DNA of 64,000 nt from Branchipolynoe longqiensis (taxonomy: Eukaryota > Annelida > Polychaeta > Phyllodocida > Polynoidae), in the NCBI GenBank assembly GCA_030323885.1, contig CM059188.1:111692763-111756762 (forward strand), written 5' to 3'. The notes beneath the pieces are model-generated. The model was not told where the DNA came from, did no database searches, and was given only the letters and a program-made list of their open reading frames with translations. Made by a program: the position numbers and the translations under genes. Below, one piece after another: positions 40,961 through 52,032 of this stretch (positions are counted from its first letter, which is position 1; each line of letters opens with the position of its first letter).

Positions 40961-41340
40961 AGCCCCTGTCACACATCACCGGATTGGAGGAAACCGAACA
41001 AAGTCGGTTGATAGTCCGGTTTGTGTCTATACAAGTTTTGAACATGCATAAAATTTGGAATGGATGCCGCCGGATTGACGTCTATGTTTCTTGTCCAGTT
41101 TGAGTCCGTTTAGTCTGCTTACTGTCTGTTGCCTATCCATTCATGTCCGTTTCATGTCCGTTTCATGTCCGTTTCATGTCCGTTTCATGTCTGTTTCATG
41201 TCCGTTTTATGTCCGTTTGTCCAGCGACCTTTGACCCAATATCGCAACATTTTGACACATTTTAATACATTTTGATACTTATGACACCCGGACTAGACAA
41301 TTCTGTCCGTTGCTCAATCCGGTGATGTGTGACAGGGGCT
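40961..41340. mobile_element. GTCACAC-terminus MITE D4, exact TCA TSD
   Basis: AGCCCCTGTCACACATCACC / GGTGATGTGTGACAGGGGCT are perfect inverted ends, with TCA at 40,958-40,960 and 41,341-41,343. The body has about seven TTTCATGTCCG words. Its ends are the best preserved of the group. Confidence 0.85.
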
Positions 41341-41346
41341 TCACAC

Positions 41347-41800
41347 CCATAGAGCAGTGGCCAAATTGCCAGAGCACAGGCTTCCCTTGCGGGAGATCGG
41401 GAGTTCGATTCCCAGTCAAACCAACGACTTATCAAATTGATACTTGTCGCTTCCTACTAGCCTGGCGCTCGGCATTATAATATTTTATATTAATAGGATA
41501 TTTTATATTAACAGGGACTGGTTGGAATTCAGTATCAGGATAATGTGACCGAGTGGGATATCGGGAAATGGTGGCCTAGTTTTCCAGTGGGGTAGCCAGC
41601 AGTATAATTTATAAAGCCACCATGAGTGTGCACCGTCACAAGTCAGTACCCATTCTGAATTGACATTCGATGTTGCCAAGACATAAAATTCCAACAACAA
41701 AACACATATTAGTACTATGAAGTCGCCATGAGTGCGCACTGTCACAGTCGGTACCCGACCTTAGATGTTGTCAGGACATAAAACTCCAACAACCAACCAA
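41347..41800 (+). mobile_element. tRNA-headed SINE, type A, with an extra tail copy
   Basis: The GAGCAGTGGCCAAATTGCCA head subtype, core and body run to 41,703. A second partial body and tail (AAGTCGCCATGAGTGCGCAC to CTCCAACAACCAACCAACC) follows at 41,717-41,800. Confidence 0.75.
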
Positions 41801-41834
41801 CCTCACAGTGCAGCGTGCGGATGATCGGGGGTAG

Positions 41835-42372
41835 GTGTGGTTGTGGGTGTGGGTGTGGGTGTGGGTGTGGGTGTGGGTGTGGGTGTTGGTGTGGGTGTTG
41901 GTGTGGGTGTTGGTGTGGGTGTTGGTGTGGGTGTTGGTGTTGGTGTGGGTGTTGATGTTGGTGTGGGTCTGAGTGTGGGTGTGGATGTGGGTGTGGGTTT
42001 AAGTGTAGGTGTGTGTGTGTGGGGGGGTGAGTGTAGGTGTGGGTGTGGGTGTGTGGGTGTTGGTGTTGGTGTTGGTGTGGGTGTGGGTATGAGTGTGGGT
42101 GTGGGTGTGGGTGTGAGGTTGTGGGTGTGGGGGTGAGTGTAGGTGTGGGTGTGTGGGTGTGTGTGTTGGTGTGGGTGTTGGTGTGGGTATGGGTGTGGGT
42201 GTGGGTGTGGGTGTTGGTGTTGGTGTTGATATTGGTGTTGGTGTTGGTGTTGGTGTTGGTGTGGGGGTGGGTCTGAGTGTGGGTGTAGGTGTGGGTGTGG
42301 GTGTGGTTGTGGGTGTGGGTGTGGGTGTGTAGGTGTGGGTGTGGGTGTGGGTGTGGGTGTGGGTGTGGGGGG
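41835..42372. repeat. (GGGTGT)n microsatellite with GTTGGT variants
   Basis: About 90 hexamers with blocks of GTGTTG. The Val/Gly and His/Pro frames are artefacts. Confidence 0.95.
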
Positions 42373-42670
42373 GGGATGAGGAGGAGGATACTGACGCACC
42401 ACACAGACCTAGCGCTCCTTAATTCGCACTCTCGTCGCCAACAACAAAAGGTTCACTTCGAATATGAGTGATAATTTGCGCAAGCAAGGATATTCCTGGT
42501 TTGGGGGTATAGTGGGGATTTGGGGTGAGGGGGTGAGGCGGCGGAGGGCACCTTGGTGTTTGGTGGAGGCGTTAGGAGCTAGCTCGCTTGGCATTGTGAC
42601 TTAATTCTGATTGCTGATTATCTTGTAACTGGCGTTGGATGACATTGTCTGCCCCGCTCCCGCCCCACTC
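42373..42670. other. no recognisable gene
   Basis: Unique spacer between two large microsatellites. Confidence 0.35.
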
Positions 42671-42675
42671 TTACA

Positions 42676-43236
42676 CACCACACATGCACACACACACATA
42701 TGCACACACGCACCCACACGCACACACGCACACGCACACGCACACACACATACACACATGCACACCCAACCACATGCACACACACGCACATGCACACATG
42801 CACACACATGCACACACATGTGCACACACATGCACACATGCACACACACGCACACCTACACACAGGTACACATGCACACACATGCATGCACGCGCACATG
42901 CGCACACACACATACACATGCACACATGCACACATGCACACATGCACACATGCATGCACACACAAGCACACATGCACACACATGCACACATGCACATGTG
43001 CACATGCACACATGCACACACATGCACACACACATGCACACATGCAAACATGCACCCATGCAAACATGCACACACACGCACACACGCGCACACACGCGCA
43101 CACACGCGCACACGCGCACACGCGAACACGCGCACACGCGCACACGCGCACACGCGCACACGTGCACACGTGCACACGCGCACACGCGCACACGCGCACA
43201 CGCGCACACGCGCACACGCACGCGCACACACACACC
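42676..43236. repeat. (CACACATG/CACACGCG)n alternating purine-pyrimidine tract
   Basis: Starts CA-rich, becomes (CACACATG)n and ends as (CACACGCG)n (43,080-43,230). Alternating CA and CG steps over more than 500 bases favour Z-DNA. Seven long overlapping frames are artefacts. Confidence 0.95.
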
Positions 43237-43429
43237 ACGCACCAGCATACTCATCCGCGTCCACCGCCGCCGCTAATTCCCCGGCGGGTCGTTAGTTATC
43301 AGGGCTCAGGCCTTATCTGTCTGTGATGGGGCAGAGGTGATTGTTCCGCCTCGTTGTGGAGCAATCAGTAATGAGGGCCTTTGTGTGCCGCGTCTATTGT
43401 CTTCCACATTGCGCCATGTACACCGTTAT

Positions 43430-44580
43430 ACCCACTCACCCCCCCCCCCCACGGACAAAGTGGACTCACCCGCACACCGTTATACCCACACACACACATA
43501 GTGGACTCACCCAAAATCTTTATACCCAATAGACACACAAAGTGGATTCTTCTTCACACCGTTATAGCCCCACACAGAGTGGACTCACCCACACACATTA
43601 TATCCACTCACCCCCTCACACACACAGTGGACTCACCCACACACTGTTATACCCAATAGACACACAAAGTCGACTCATCTACACACCGTTATAGTTCCCA
43701 CACAGACTGGACTCACCCACACACCATTATACCCCCTCACCCCCTCACACACACAGAGTGGACTCACCCATACACTGTGAGACGCAATAACACTCCCACA
43801 AAGTGGACTCACCCACACACCCTTATACCCACTCAACCCCCTTCACACACATAGTGGACTCACCCACACACCATTATACCCAATACACCCCCACAAAGTG
43901 GACTCAACGACACACCGTTACAGCCCCCCTCAGACACACATAGTGGACTCACCCACACACCATTATACCCAATACACCCCCACAAAGTGGACTCAACGAC
44001 ACACCGTTACTGCCCCCCTCAGACACACAAAGTGGACTCACCCACACAATGTTACCCCCACCCCCACCCCACCCCCACACACTATTATTTCAATCGACCC
44101 TCGCAAAGTGGACTTACCCACACACCGTTACTCCCCCCCCCCCCACAATGTAGACTCACCCCACTGTTATTTCATTCCACCCTCACAAAGTGGACTCACC
44201 CACGCACCTTATACCCACTCAACCCCCTCACACACATAGTGGACTCACCCACACACTTATTATACCAATACACCCACACAAAGTAGACTCACCGCACACC
44301 GCTACAGCCCCCCTCAGACATACAAAGTGGACTCACCCCACACCCTTGCCCCCCCCCCACACAACACACCATTATTTAAATCGACCCTCACAAAGTGGAC
44401 TTACCCCACACACCGTTACCGTCCCCCCCCCCCCCCCATGTAGACTCACCCCACTGTTATTTCATTCCACCCTCACAAAGTGGACTCATCCACACATCGT
44501 TACTCTCCTCCCCCCACAATGTAGACTCACCCCACACACTGTTATTTCACTCCACCCTCACAAAGTGGACTCCCCTACAC
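43430..44580. repeat. ~50-65-bp minisatellite, about 20 copies
   Basis: The unit contains AAAGTGGACTCACCCACACA, then CCGTTATACCC and a CACCCCC variable part. The right third switches to a subtype with TGTAGACTCACCCCACTGTT and ATTTCATTCCACCCTCAC. Confidence 0.9.
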
Positions 44581-44809
44581 ATCATTTTTTGTTTGTTTTT
44601 TGTGTAATGTATTTATTCATCTGACTATGACATTTGTCAGCACCGGAGCACTGGTCTTCCAGCCATCTTACTATTGGAATTGACAGTCTACATAATCTAA
44701 GTTTGATCAGTGCTGTATTAGTTACAGCACTGATCCTGTATAATTAAGGGAGTGGCTCCTGCTGTATTATGTACACCACCAGTCACTGTAGTTCATACAA
44801 AAATATACC

Positions 44810-45065
44810 CGATACACTCCCACAAAGTAAACTTACCCACACAGCATTATACCCAATACACCCCCACACATTAGACTCAACACTCACAGTTATTTCACCC
44901 CCCGCCCCCAAAAGGTGGACTCATCCAAATTAAATTGCTATACCCACCAAACCCCCAAAAAGTAGATTCACCCCATACACTATCATTTCACCCAACACCA
45001 CACAAAGTGGACTCACTCTATTCCCCACAGACACACACAGACACACACAGACACACACACCACCA
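44810..45065. repeat. diverged continuation of the AAAGTGGACTCACC minisatellite
   Basis: About five degraded units, ending in (CACAGA)n near 45,027-45,060. It is separated from the main array by about 230 bases of unique sequence containing a short palindrome (TCAGTGCTGTATTAGTTACAGCACTGA-type, 44,708-44,734). Confidence 0.75.
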
Positions 45066-45101
45066 CCACTACCACCAAACAGCGGGTGTCCCCCATATAC
45101 C

Positions 45102-45662
45102 TGTAAAAGATTCCGATAATGATGCATTGGTGGGGGAATGCAAATGTTCTATTTGTGAAACAGGAATATAGGGCCAGATGCCTAGATGTGTTTATGTAGT
45201 TGCTGGTGGTACTTGATTGGTTGGTAAATAAACATTGTGGCGCTAGTAAGATAGTGTGTAAGGGGCACTCAGAGAGCCCTCCCCACTACCCCCTCCCCCC
45301 TCTGCTAGTCATGGATCACCACACACTCAGCTCAAGGCAGGTGGTGGTTGGCCAGGGGAACCACACCACTTGGTGGTGGTGGGCAGATCACTGTAATCAT
45401 GGGGACTGGAAATGCTTGTTTCTCATTGGTGGAGCTAGAAATGCTTGTTTCTCATTGGTGGAGCTAGGAATGATTGTTTCTCATTGGGAGAATGGGGTGA
45501 GGTGATACACTATACTGGATCCATGTACCATATAAATAATAAACCTGAGGGCTTGACTCTCTCTCTTCTTTCACTCTTTATACTCTTCCTTTCTCTTTTT
45601 GCCCGTATTGATTTCACGATAGCCTGCCTACACAACCACAGATTCAAGCCGTGGACTTTATA
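45102..45662 (+). mobile_element. solo LTR-like element, 4-bp TSD TACC
   Basis: TGTAAAAGATTCCG at the left and GGACTTTATA at the right, with TACC at 45,098-45,101 and 45,663-45,666. A TATA-like stretch (CATATAAATAATAAACC, near 45,529) contains AATAAA. The copy at 29,890 confirms the limits. TG...CA-like ends and a 4-bp TSD fit an LTR retrotransposon; which superfamily is unknown. Confidence 0.65.
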
Positions 45663-45877
45663 TACCGTTCCACCCCTTACCTCAACCACTACCACAACAA
45701 CAAAATGCCAACAAACAACATACTGGTATTATGTAAAGCATATATATGTACATTGGACTATCCTTATCCCCTGTTAACCCTCCCCCTCCCTCCTCACACA
45801 CATACACTCACCAACATTCATGACAGGCTTCCCCATATATGGGATAAGAGCTGCGACAATTGCCACGCATTGCATGA

Positions 45878-45946
45878 CCAGACGGGATGGCCGAATGAGT
45901 TGATCATCCGTCTCCCATTCTGGTTGAGTCAAACCAATTGTAAAAT
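45878..45946 (+). mobile_element. SINE head fragment
   Basis: CCAGACGGGATGGCCGAATG to GTTGAGTCAAACCAATTG. The B-box part and the rest are missing. Confidence 0.65.
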
Positions 45947-45986
45947 ATTTGGGAATTTTGGGGTGATTTTTATTTAGTGCTATGCA

Positions 45987-46290
45987 GCCAACAGGCTGCT
46001 GGGAACTAGCTAGCTAGGTCACCTGATATCCAGCTGCATTGGTACTCTGTAGCCAATGGGCTGCCAGTTACAAACTAAGGTCACCTGACTGTTACCTGGA
46101 TTTAAACCTATAAATAAGGGTGCAAGTCACATGCTCTCCCTCTTTCACCACAGCCACCAGCGAGTACAGACTATGTACATGTGCCTGTAGCAACTATGTT
46201 GAGATTAAAGAAAAGTTGTCTTCTTGTGGATGTTTCAGACAATGAGCCTACCAGGATAGGAGAAGTAGATAAGGGATATATAAAAACACA
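45987..46290 (+). other. possible second LTR-like segment with TATA
   Basis: A TATA-like AACCTATAAATAAGGGTGCA (46,108-46,127) is followed by a CT-rich stretch, as in the two solo LTRs. Ends and TSD could not be found. GTAGCCAATGGGCTG has a CCAAT box upstream. Confidence 0.3.
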
Positions 46291-46562
46291 AACTTGTCAC
46301 AATGACTTAAAATATAATACTTGTCGCATCCTAGTCAGGCGCCCAGCATTATTGCTATTAGGATAGGGCAAGGACTGGTTGGCTCAGTGTCAGGATAATG
46401 TGAGTGAGTGGGATATCAAGTCATGGTGGTGGCGGCCTGGTCTCCCAGTGGGGCATCACTATAAAGTTGCCCTGAGTGCACACTGTCACAAGTCGTTCCC
46501 CATCTTGATATGACCTTAGATGTTGCCAGCACGTAAAACTCCAAAACCAACCAACCAGCCAC
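46291..46562 (+). mobile_element. SINE type A, head missing
   Basis: Starts in the core (CACAATGACTTAAAATATAA) and runs to CTCCAAAACCAACCAACC. Confidence 0.75.
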
Positions 46563-46688
46563 GTATTGCATACATATTCGTCGATTAGCTAAACCTGCCA
46601 TAAGATTCATAAGGAGAAAATACAGGTAACCTAGTTGGAAATGAAACTATTCTTTTTGGTGAATGTTTCCCCCCAAGCTGAACTGAAT

Positions 46689-47057
46689 CAAAGACCCTAT
46701 AACACTAAGACAGCTCACTCCCATCTCTCCCATGGTAATGTAAATTTTGCAGTGCCACCTTGTGGTGGGTTTGATCAACCCGGCTGCTGGTTGGTGTTTC
46801 ACATGTAGACACAATTATATTATACATGATATAGGTAAGTATGAATACACATCAATATGAAATTGCTATGAACAAATACACATCATCATCATCATCATCG
46901 CCATCATCACACATCTTTCACATTCATATATACATTTATACATATAATATAGCAACTGTGTAATCAAGAGAATAGCCAGCGCACCAGGTGGTGGGTTTGA
47001 TCATTTTGATTACACAGTACAGGCTGAGTGAGCCGTCTTAGAGTTATAGGGTCTTTG
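46689..47057. mobile_element. hAT-like MITE, 7-bp TSD ACTGAAT
   Basis: CAAAGACCCTATAACACTAA / TTAGAGTTATAGGGTCTTTG ends extend to about 33 bases. They are flanked by ACTGAAT at 46,682-46,688 and 47,058-47,064, or 8 bp with one mismatch. An inner pair of GGTGGTGGGTTTGATCA-type words is direct. It includes a (CAT)n run. Confidence 0.7.
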
Positions 47058-47069
47058 ACTGAATGCTTC

Positions 47070-47439
47070 GATTTGAAAACAAAAACCAGATACAGACGAA
47101 CTATTCTGCTATGCATAGTAATATCAGACTCTTTAGATGTACCCCTAAGCCCAGGAGAAGATACATTTGCCATGGTTGACATAATTTATTAGATTGCTGA
47201 ACAATAATTACCTTTACTTTCGCCAAATACATGAATGTGGATTAGTGAACTCCATATTATAAACTGATATTGTATACGCTGGTCTTGTGCCACCGACCAC
47301 AATAAACAAACTTCATTATTTAGCTCATTTTGTGCTGACTTCCTCGGAATAGGACACTGCCAAGTGCTTCTCTATAAACTAGTATCACCATAACACTGTA
47401 GGCCCATCACATATAACACACACCGACTCCTATATTACC
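47070..47439. other. no recognisable gene
   Basis: AT-rich, unique-looking sequence. Confidence 0.35.
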
Positions 47440-47825
47440 CTCCCCCCCCCACCCCCACACACACTCACACCTCACACCACACCCCCTACATACACTCACA
47501 CCTCACGCCCCACCCCCACACACACTCACACCCCACCCCCTACACACACTCACACCTCACACCCCACCCCCTTCACACAATCACACCTCACACCCCACCC
47601 CCTCCACACTCTCACACCTCCCACCCCACCCCTACACACACTCACACCTCACACCCCACCCCCGACACACACTCACACCTCACACCCCACCCACTCCACA
47701 CACTCACAGCCCACACCCACCCCCTACACACACTCAGACCTCACACCGCACCCCCTACACACACTCACACCTCACACCTCACACCCCACCCCCTACACAC
47801 ACTAACACCTCACACCGCACCCAAA
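47440..47825. repeat. ~32-bp minisatellite (ACACTCACACCTCACACCCC)n
   Basis: About twelve units with CACCCCCTACACACACTCAC joins. Confidence 0.9.
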
Positions 47826-47851
47826 CTCTAGGCGTAATCTCACTAGTCTCA

Positions 47852-48665
47852 GCCACTTGCTATCCAGACCGCACTTCGTCTACACCTCTCTCTATCTCTT
47901 CTCTGCTGGCCTTGCTCCTCCATGATAATGTCTGAAAAGAGTTCCAGGAGGGGAAGCCCGCTCTCATTTCACTTCTACCCTTACTCTGTCCGTGTCTTTG
48001 GCTCGCCAGCTGGTCACCATAGAGCAAAGAGACACGGTCCTTTGACTCAATTCTCCTCATTTCTCTTTCCTACACTCTACCCTTTTTTTTCTCTCCTGGG
48101 CTTACTTCTCCCCCTTATCAGGGGCGTAGCTAGACCTTTAACGATGTGTGCTCCTAATTTCGGCAAGGGGTTTAGGGGGCCGCTTAAGCTTAAGCTGGCG
48201 GATTTTACACATTTTAGAATTGAGTTTTGGACACTCCGGACTACCACATGCCTCCTCTCTCTCTCTCTTTATTATTTTTAAATTTTGTTTTTTGTTGACA
48301 AAGCATATGCCTAGCTACGCCCCTGCTGATCAGGGGAGTTGTTTGCTTGGGTGGGAGCCCTGTACTTTATCATTTCTCTTGCTTTGTTCTTGTTGCTGGG
48401 ACCTGCTGGACCCACCTTTACCCGTCCCTTCCTCCTGAACCCTTGCTGCTGTTACTGGATACGAGTGCTCTGCTACCATTGGACCGGAGTGATTTGGGGC
48501 CGCCCCAACGATTTATCATTCTGATTGTTGCAAAGACATCCCCAGCTTCTACAACCGTCCCACCTGAAGATTAATCTTCAACCAGAGAATGGACCGAATT
48601 AACAAGGCCTTTCGATATTGCCACAGTTTTGCAGCCGGTAGCCGTCGTGAGGTTATGAACCCCAC
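47852..48665. repeat. diverged inverted copy of the 37.3-kb unit
   Basis: CACTTGCTATCCAGACCGCA through GTCTGAAAAGAGTTCCAGGA and on to GCAGCCGGTAGCCGTCGTGA matches the minus strand of 37,301-37,930. It is enlarged by one MITE at 48,119-48,325. Confidence 0.75.
48119..48325. mobile_element. MITE with CAGGGGCGTAGCTAG ends
   Basis: Exact inverted ends CAGGGGCGTAGCTAG / CTAGCTACGCCCCTG. CTTAT lies before and CTGAT after. The uninterrupted unit copies near 37,665 and 38,330 serve as empty sites. CAGGGGCGTAG ends are common in hAT MITEs, but an 8-bp TSD is not obvious. Confidence 0.75.
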
Positions 48666-48689
48666 AAAAGCTAAGCTAGTCTCGGCCGG

Positions 48690-49078
48690 CCTTCTCCTGT
48701 CAGCCCCCCCACAACCCCCACAACCCCCACCCACCCATACCACCACCCAGTGTCGCTCACCCCACCCCTTAACCACCCCTCATCCCCATGGTACTCAGAC
48801 ACACCCATGCCGCCCGGCACACTCTGCTCACCCACCCAACCCCCCACCCACCCTTATCTCCCGGCGCCGTCCCATTATGTGTCCCGGCCTTATCTGTCAC
48901 TAATCACGCCCCGCCTCGCCCCGCCCCGCCCCGCCCCGCCCCGCCACCCCGCCCCTGCCCGCCCACCAGTACTCATCCCGCCTGACCCAACCCCGCCCTG
49001 CCCCACCTCGCACTCACCCCGCCTCATCGCACCCCGCCCCGCCCCGCACCGCCCATCCTCAACCCGCCCCGCCCATAG
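48690..49078. repeat. C-rich tract with CCCCGC repeats
   Basis: CCACCCA-type words merge into (CCCCG)n, with about six exact pentamers at 48,908-48,945, then degenerate copies. The plus strand is C-rich and the complementary strand could form quadruplexes. Confidence 0.8.
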
Positions 49079-49188
49079 CCCGGGCGATGGCGTAACCTTG
49101 CACCCTGGCACACATGCTTCTGAAGTGGAGGGCGGGAACGAGGCTGCAGCCAGATGGCGGGTTGTTCCCGCCTCCCCACCTGTCGTTA

Positions 49189-49857
49189 TGGCCCTGTCAC
49201 ACTACGACGTAACGACGTCGACGTAGGGAGAACGTGACGAACGTTGAACTTCTCGGCGTAGTATGCAAATTTGGGCAAAAGTTGAACGTGGATGCAGCGT
49301 AGTGGACGAGAGCGTAACGTTGGTAAAGCGTAGTGATACCGTCATTCAACGAGAAAGGTCAACGTAATGACGATCACGGAACATTATGAACGTTATTCCA
49401 TCGCCAGAAGAACGTTACGTGACGTTAGCTACGTCATGAGATGTTGAGTGTACGTTGAATGCACGTTCTCTTGACGTTCTCCTGACGTTCTCCTGACGTT
49501 CTCCTGACTTTCCCATTACGCCGCATGGACGTTTCCACCAGCTTTAATGTGGGTCAACGAGTGGAACGTAGTGAGGAACGTTTGCCTAACGTCCGTTTAA
49601 CGTCATTGACGTTCGCTGAACGTGAACAGAACGTACGGCGAACGTAAACCCTTACGTTCGAGCTACGTCGAAACTTTTGAACATGTCCAAAACCTCGATG
49701 TAACTCGACGTAAAACGACGTAATGTGACGTAGATCGACGTCAGTCTAACGTCATTATGACGTCATCATAACGTAATCCAACGTACATCAACGTAATGAC
49801 GAAATATCACCACGTTAGGCTCACGTTCGCTCATTACGTTCTAGTGTGACAGGGGTA
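49189..49857. mobile_element. GTCACAC-terminus MITE D5, exact TTA TSD
   Basis: TGGCCCTGTCACACTACGAC / TCTAGTGTGACAGGGGTA, with TTA at 49,186-49,188 and 49,858-49,860. The body is dense in ACGT: left arm AACGT-type words, right arm ACGTTCTCCTG repeats and ACGTC(A/G). The right TTA is also the first base triplet of MITE A9. Confidence 0.8.
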
Positions 49858-50882
49858 TTAAAGTAGCATAATCCGATGGTTTTGAGTTTCTGTCCTTTCA
49901 GCGGTGCCCATTCAGGACTGCAGATTTGCAGGCTTCAGCGCACCAGTGCGACTGAAAACTCCCCAAAACCAACAACTTTCCTGAGATAGATATATTAGGC
50001 TGATGGATATAATCGACCTTACTTTAGAACAAAGCAACTTTTATTGTAAATGGCTAACTTTGGAGTTATTTGAAGTTCAAACATGCAAAATAGACTACAT
50101 CACGGTTCCAGCGGCGCAGTGCATTGTGGGATGCATCAGAGCAAAACAACCCCCCCAAAAGCACATGGCACATGCTAATACACTGGGTGCAGCTATGAAA
50201 TGTGCTAGTTTCAGCTCATCTCAGCTCTTGTTTGAAACATAGAATACTAACTAAAAAAATATATATAATAAATTAAGATATTAATCTTTTATCCAGCATT
50301 GCATTTACATCAATATAATCAGCACATCTTATGCCATGTGCATTTAGATTTAGAAAGATCTAGGCACTCAGACTAGTGTTAGAGCCATAGCCAGAGTACT
50401 CAATGCATTGTCAATGGCAGTGAGCAATCTCCATACAGAAAAAGTAAAATATTGATAAAACGACACCACCTAGGCACAAACCACTTGGAACACATATAGA
50501 AAACATGTTTAACAAAAAGATTATATTAGATTTATAAGGTTAGGGTTTTGGATTCCTATTAATTTTGAATAAAACTGACATTTTTCAATGCTCGTATAGG
50601 CAAAGTCAGTGGCCGTACGCCTTTGCTTTGCTCCCACGGCCGTTTTCAGCGCATGCGCAGTCGGAACCGTGATGTAGTCTATTACTTTCAGCAAGCACAC
50701 CAAAACTCTGACAGCATAGCCTTCAGCGGTAAGAGATTCTATTGAATTGACTTAGCATCCCCTTCTGTCACAACAAATGCTGAATAAGTGCATCAGTATC
50801 TAAGTTAGATATGTATGATCAAATCTAGATGATTGTTTTGGTTTTGAAAATGTTAATCTTTTATCGAACTATGCAGCTCTAA
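49858..50882. mobile_element. MITE family A, copy 9, with two insertions
   Basis: TTAAAGTAGCATAATCCGAT starts the copy; CGAACTATGCAGCTCTAA ends it. One insertion at about 49,899-49,975 ends like a SINE tail (AAAACTCCCCAAAACCAAC). The other is the 589-bp MITE at 50,092. Confidence 0.75.
50092..50680. mobile_element. MITE family I, copy 1 (AT target)
   Basis: AGACTACATCACGGTTCC / GGAACCGTGATGTAGTCT are exact inverted ends, with AT on both sides. Removing it restores the MITE A sequence. A 2-bp AT target is known for ISL2EU-type Harbinger relatives; this assignment is inference. No transposase is present. Confidence 0.75.
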
Positions 50883-50883
50883 C

Positions 50884-51452
50884 TTAGCGACACCCTGGTG
50901 GAGTCAAACCAAAGACTTTTACAAACTTATACTTGCCGCTTCCTAGACAGGCGTTCGGCATTATTAATATTAAAGCTGCATAGTCCGATGAAAATATCAA
51001 ATTTTCAAAACCAAAACAATTATCTAGATTTGATTCTACATACCTAATTTAGATACTGGTGCACTTATTAAACATTTGTCATCACACTGAAGAGAATACA
51101 GATGCAATTTAAGAGAACCTGTTACTGCAGACACCTATGGTGTCAGTTTTGGCATGCTTGTTAAAACTACTTTTGCATGGTTGTACTTCAAATATCTCCA
51201 AAGTTAACCATCTAAAATAAAAGTTACTTCAAACTAAAGTAAGGTAGTCTATAGCAATCAATCTTATGTATTTATCTCAGAAAATGACAGAAACTCTAAA
51301 CCATCGGACTATGCAACTTTAAGATAGGGCACAAACTTTTTGGCTCAGTGTCAGGATAATGTGACTGAGTGGGATATCAGGCTATACTGCTGGTGACCTG
51401 GTCTCCCAGCGGGGAAGCACTATAAAGTCACCATGAACGCGCACTGTCAAGT
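50884..51452 (+). mobile_element. SINE type A split by MITE A10
   Basis: The core part (50,884-50,969, ending GGCATTATTAATATTA) and the body (from GATAGGGCACAAACTTTTTG, 51,323) flank the MITE. Joining at TTAA restores the SINE order. Confidence 0.8.
50970..51322 (+). mobile_element. MITE family A, copy 10, inserted in a SINE
   Basis: Intact 353-bp copy. Because the host SINE sequence is known, the insertion point can be read as TTAA (or TA), the best target evidence for this family. Confidence 0.85.
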
Positions 51453-51869
51453 GTCATGAATCCATGGGTTCCCATTGTGGTCGAGTCAAATAGATGACCT
51501 AAAAATGTATACTTGACACTTACTAGCCACGTGCTCGGCATTATTTATATTAGGATAGGGCAAGAACTGATTGGCTCAGCATCAGGATAATGTGACTGAG
51601 TGGGATATCAGGTCATGGTGCTGGTGGCCTGGTCTTCCAATGGGGCAGCACTATAATTATAAAGTCGCCATGAGTGCGCACTGTCACAAGTCAGTACCCG
51701 TCCTGATATGACATTAGGTGTTGCCAGGACGTAAAACCGCCTCCTACTCCGAGCAAGGTGCTCGGCATAAAGTCGCCATGAGTGCGCACTGTCACACGTC
51801 AGTAGGCCTACCAGTCCTGATATGACCTTAGATGTTGCCAGGAGGTAAAACTCCAACAACCAACCAACT
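51453..51869 (+). mobile_element. SINE type A, head degraded, with an extra tail copy
   Basis: GTGGTCGAGTCAAATAGATG starts the core. A tail reaches GACGTAAAACC at 51,738; a second partial body and tail (AAGTCGCCATGAGTGCGCAC to CCAACAACCAACCAAC) runs to 51,869. Confidence 0.75.
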
Positions 51870-52001
51870 ATGTCGGGAAGTAATTGCTTAGTGCGTGCAA
51901 GTTGCGCTAATGACACATTAAACATACGGTCTTTTATGGAGGCTCATGCCGCACCCGCACTCCCACCCCTCCCCCTAACCCCCTCACCCCCTGAGACCAG
52001 C

Positions 52002-52032
<31 letters not shown>

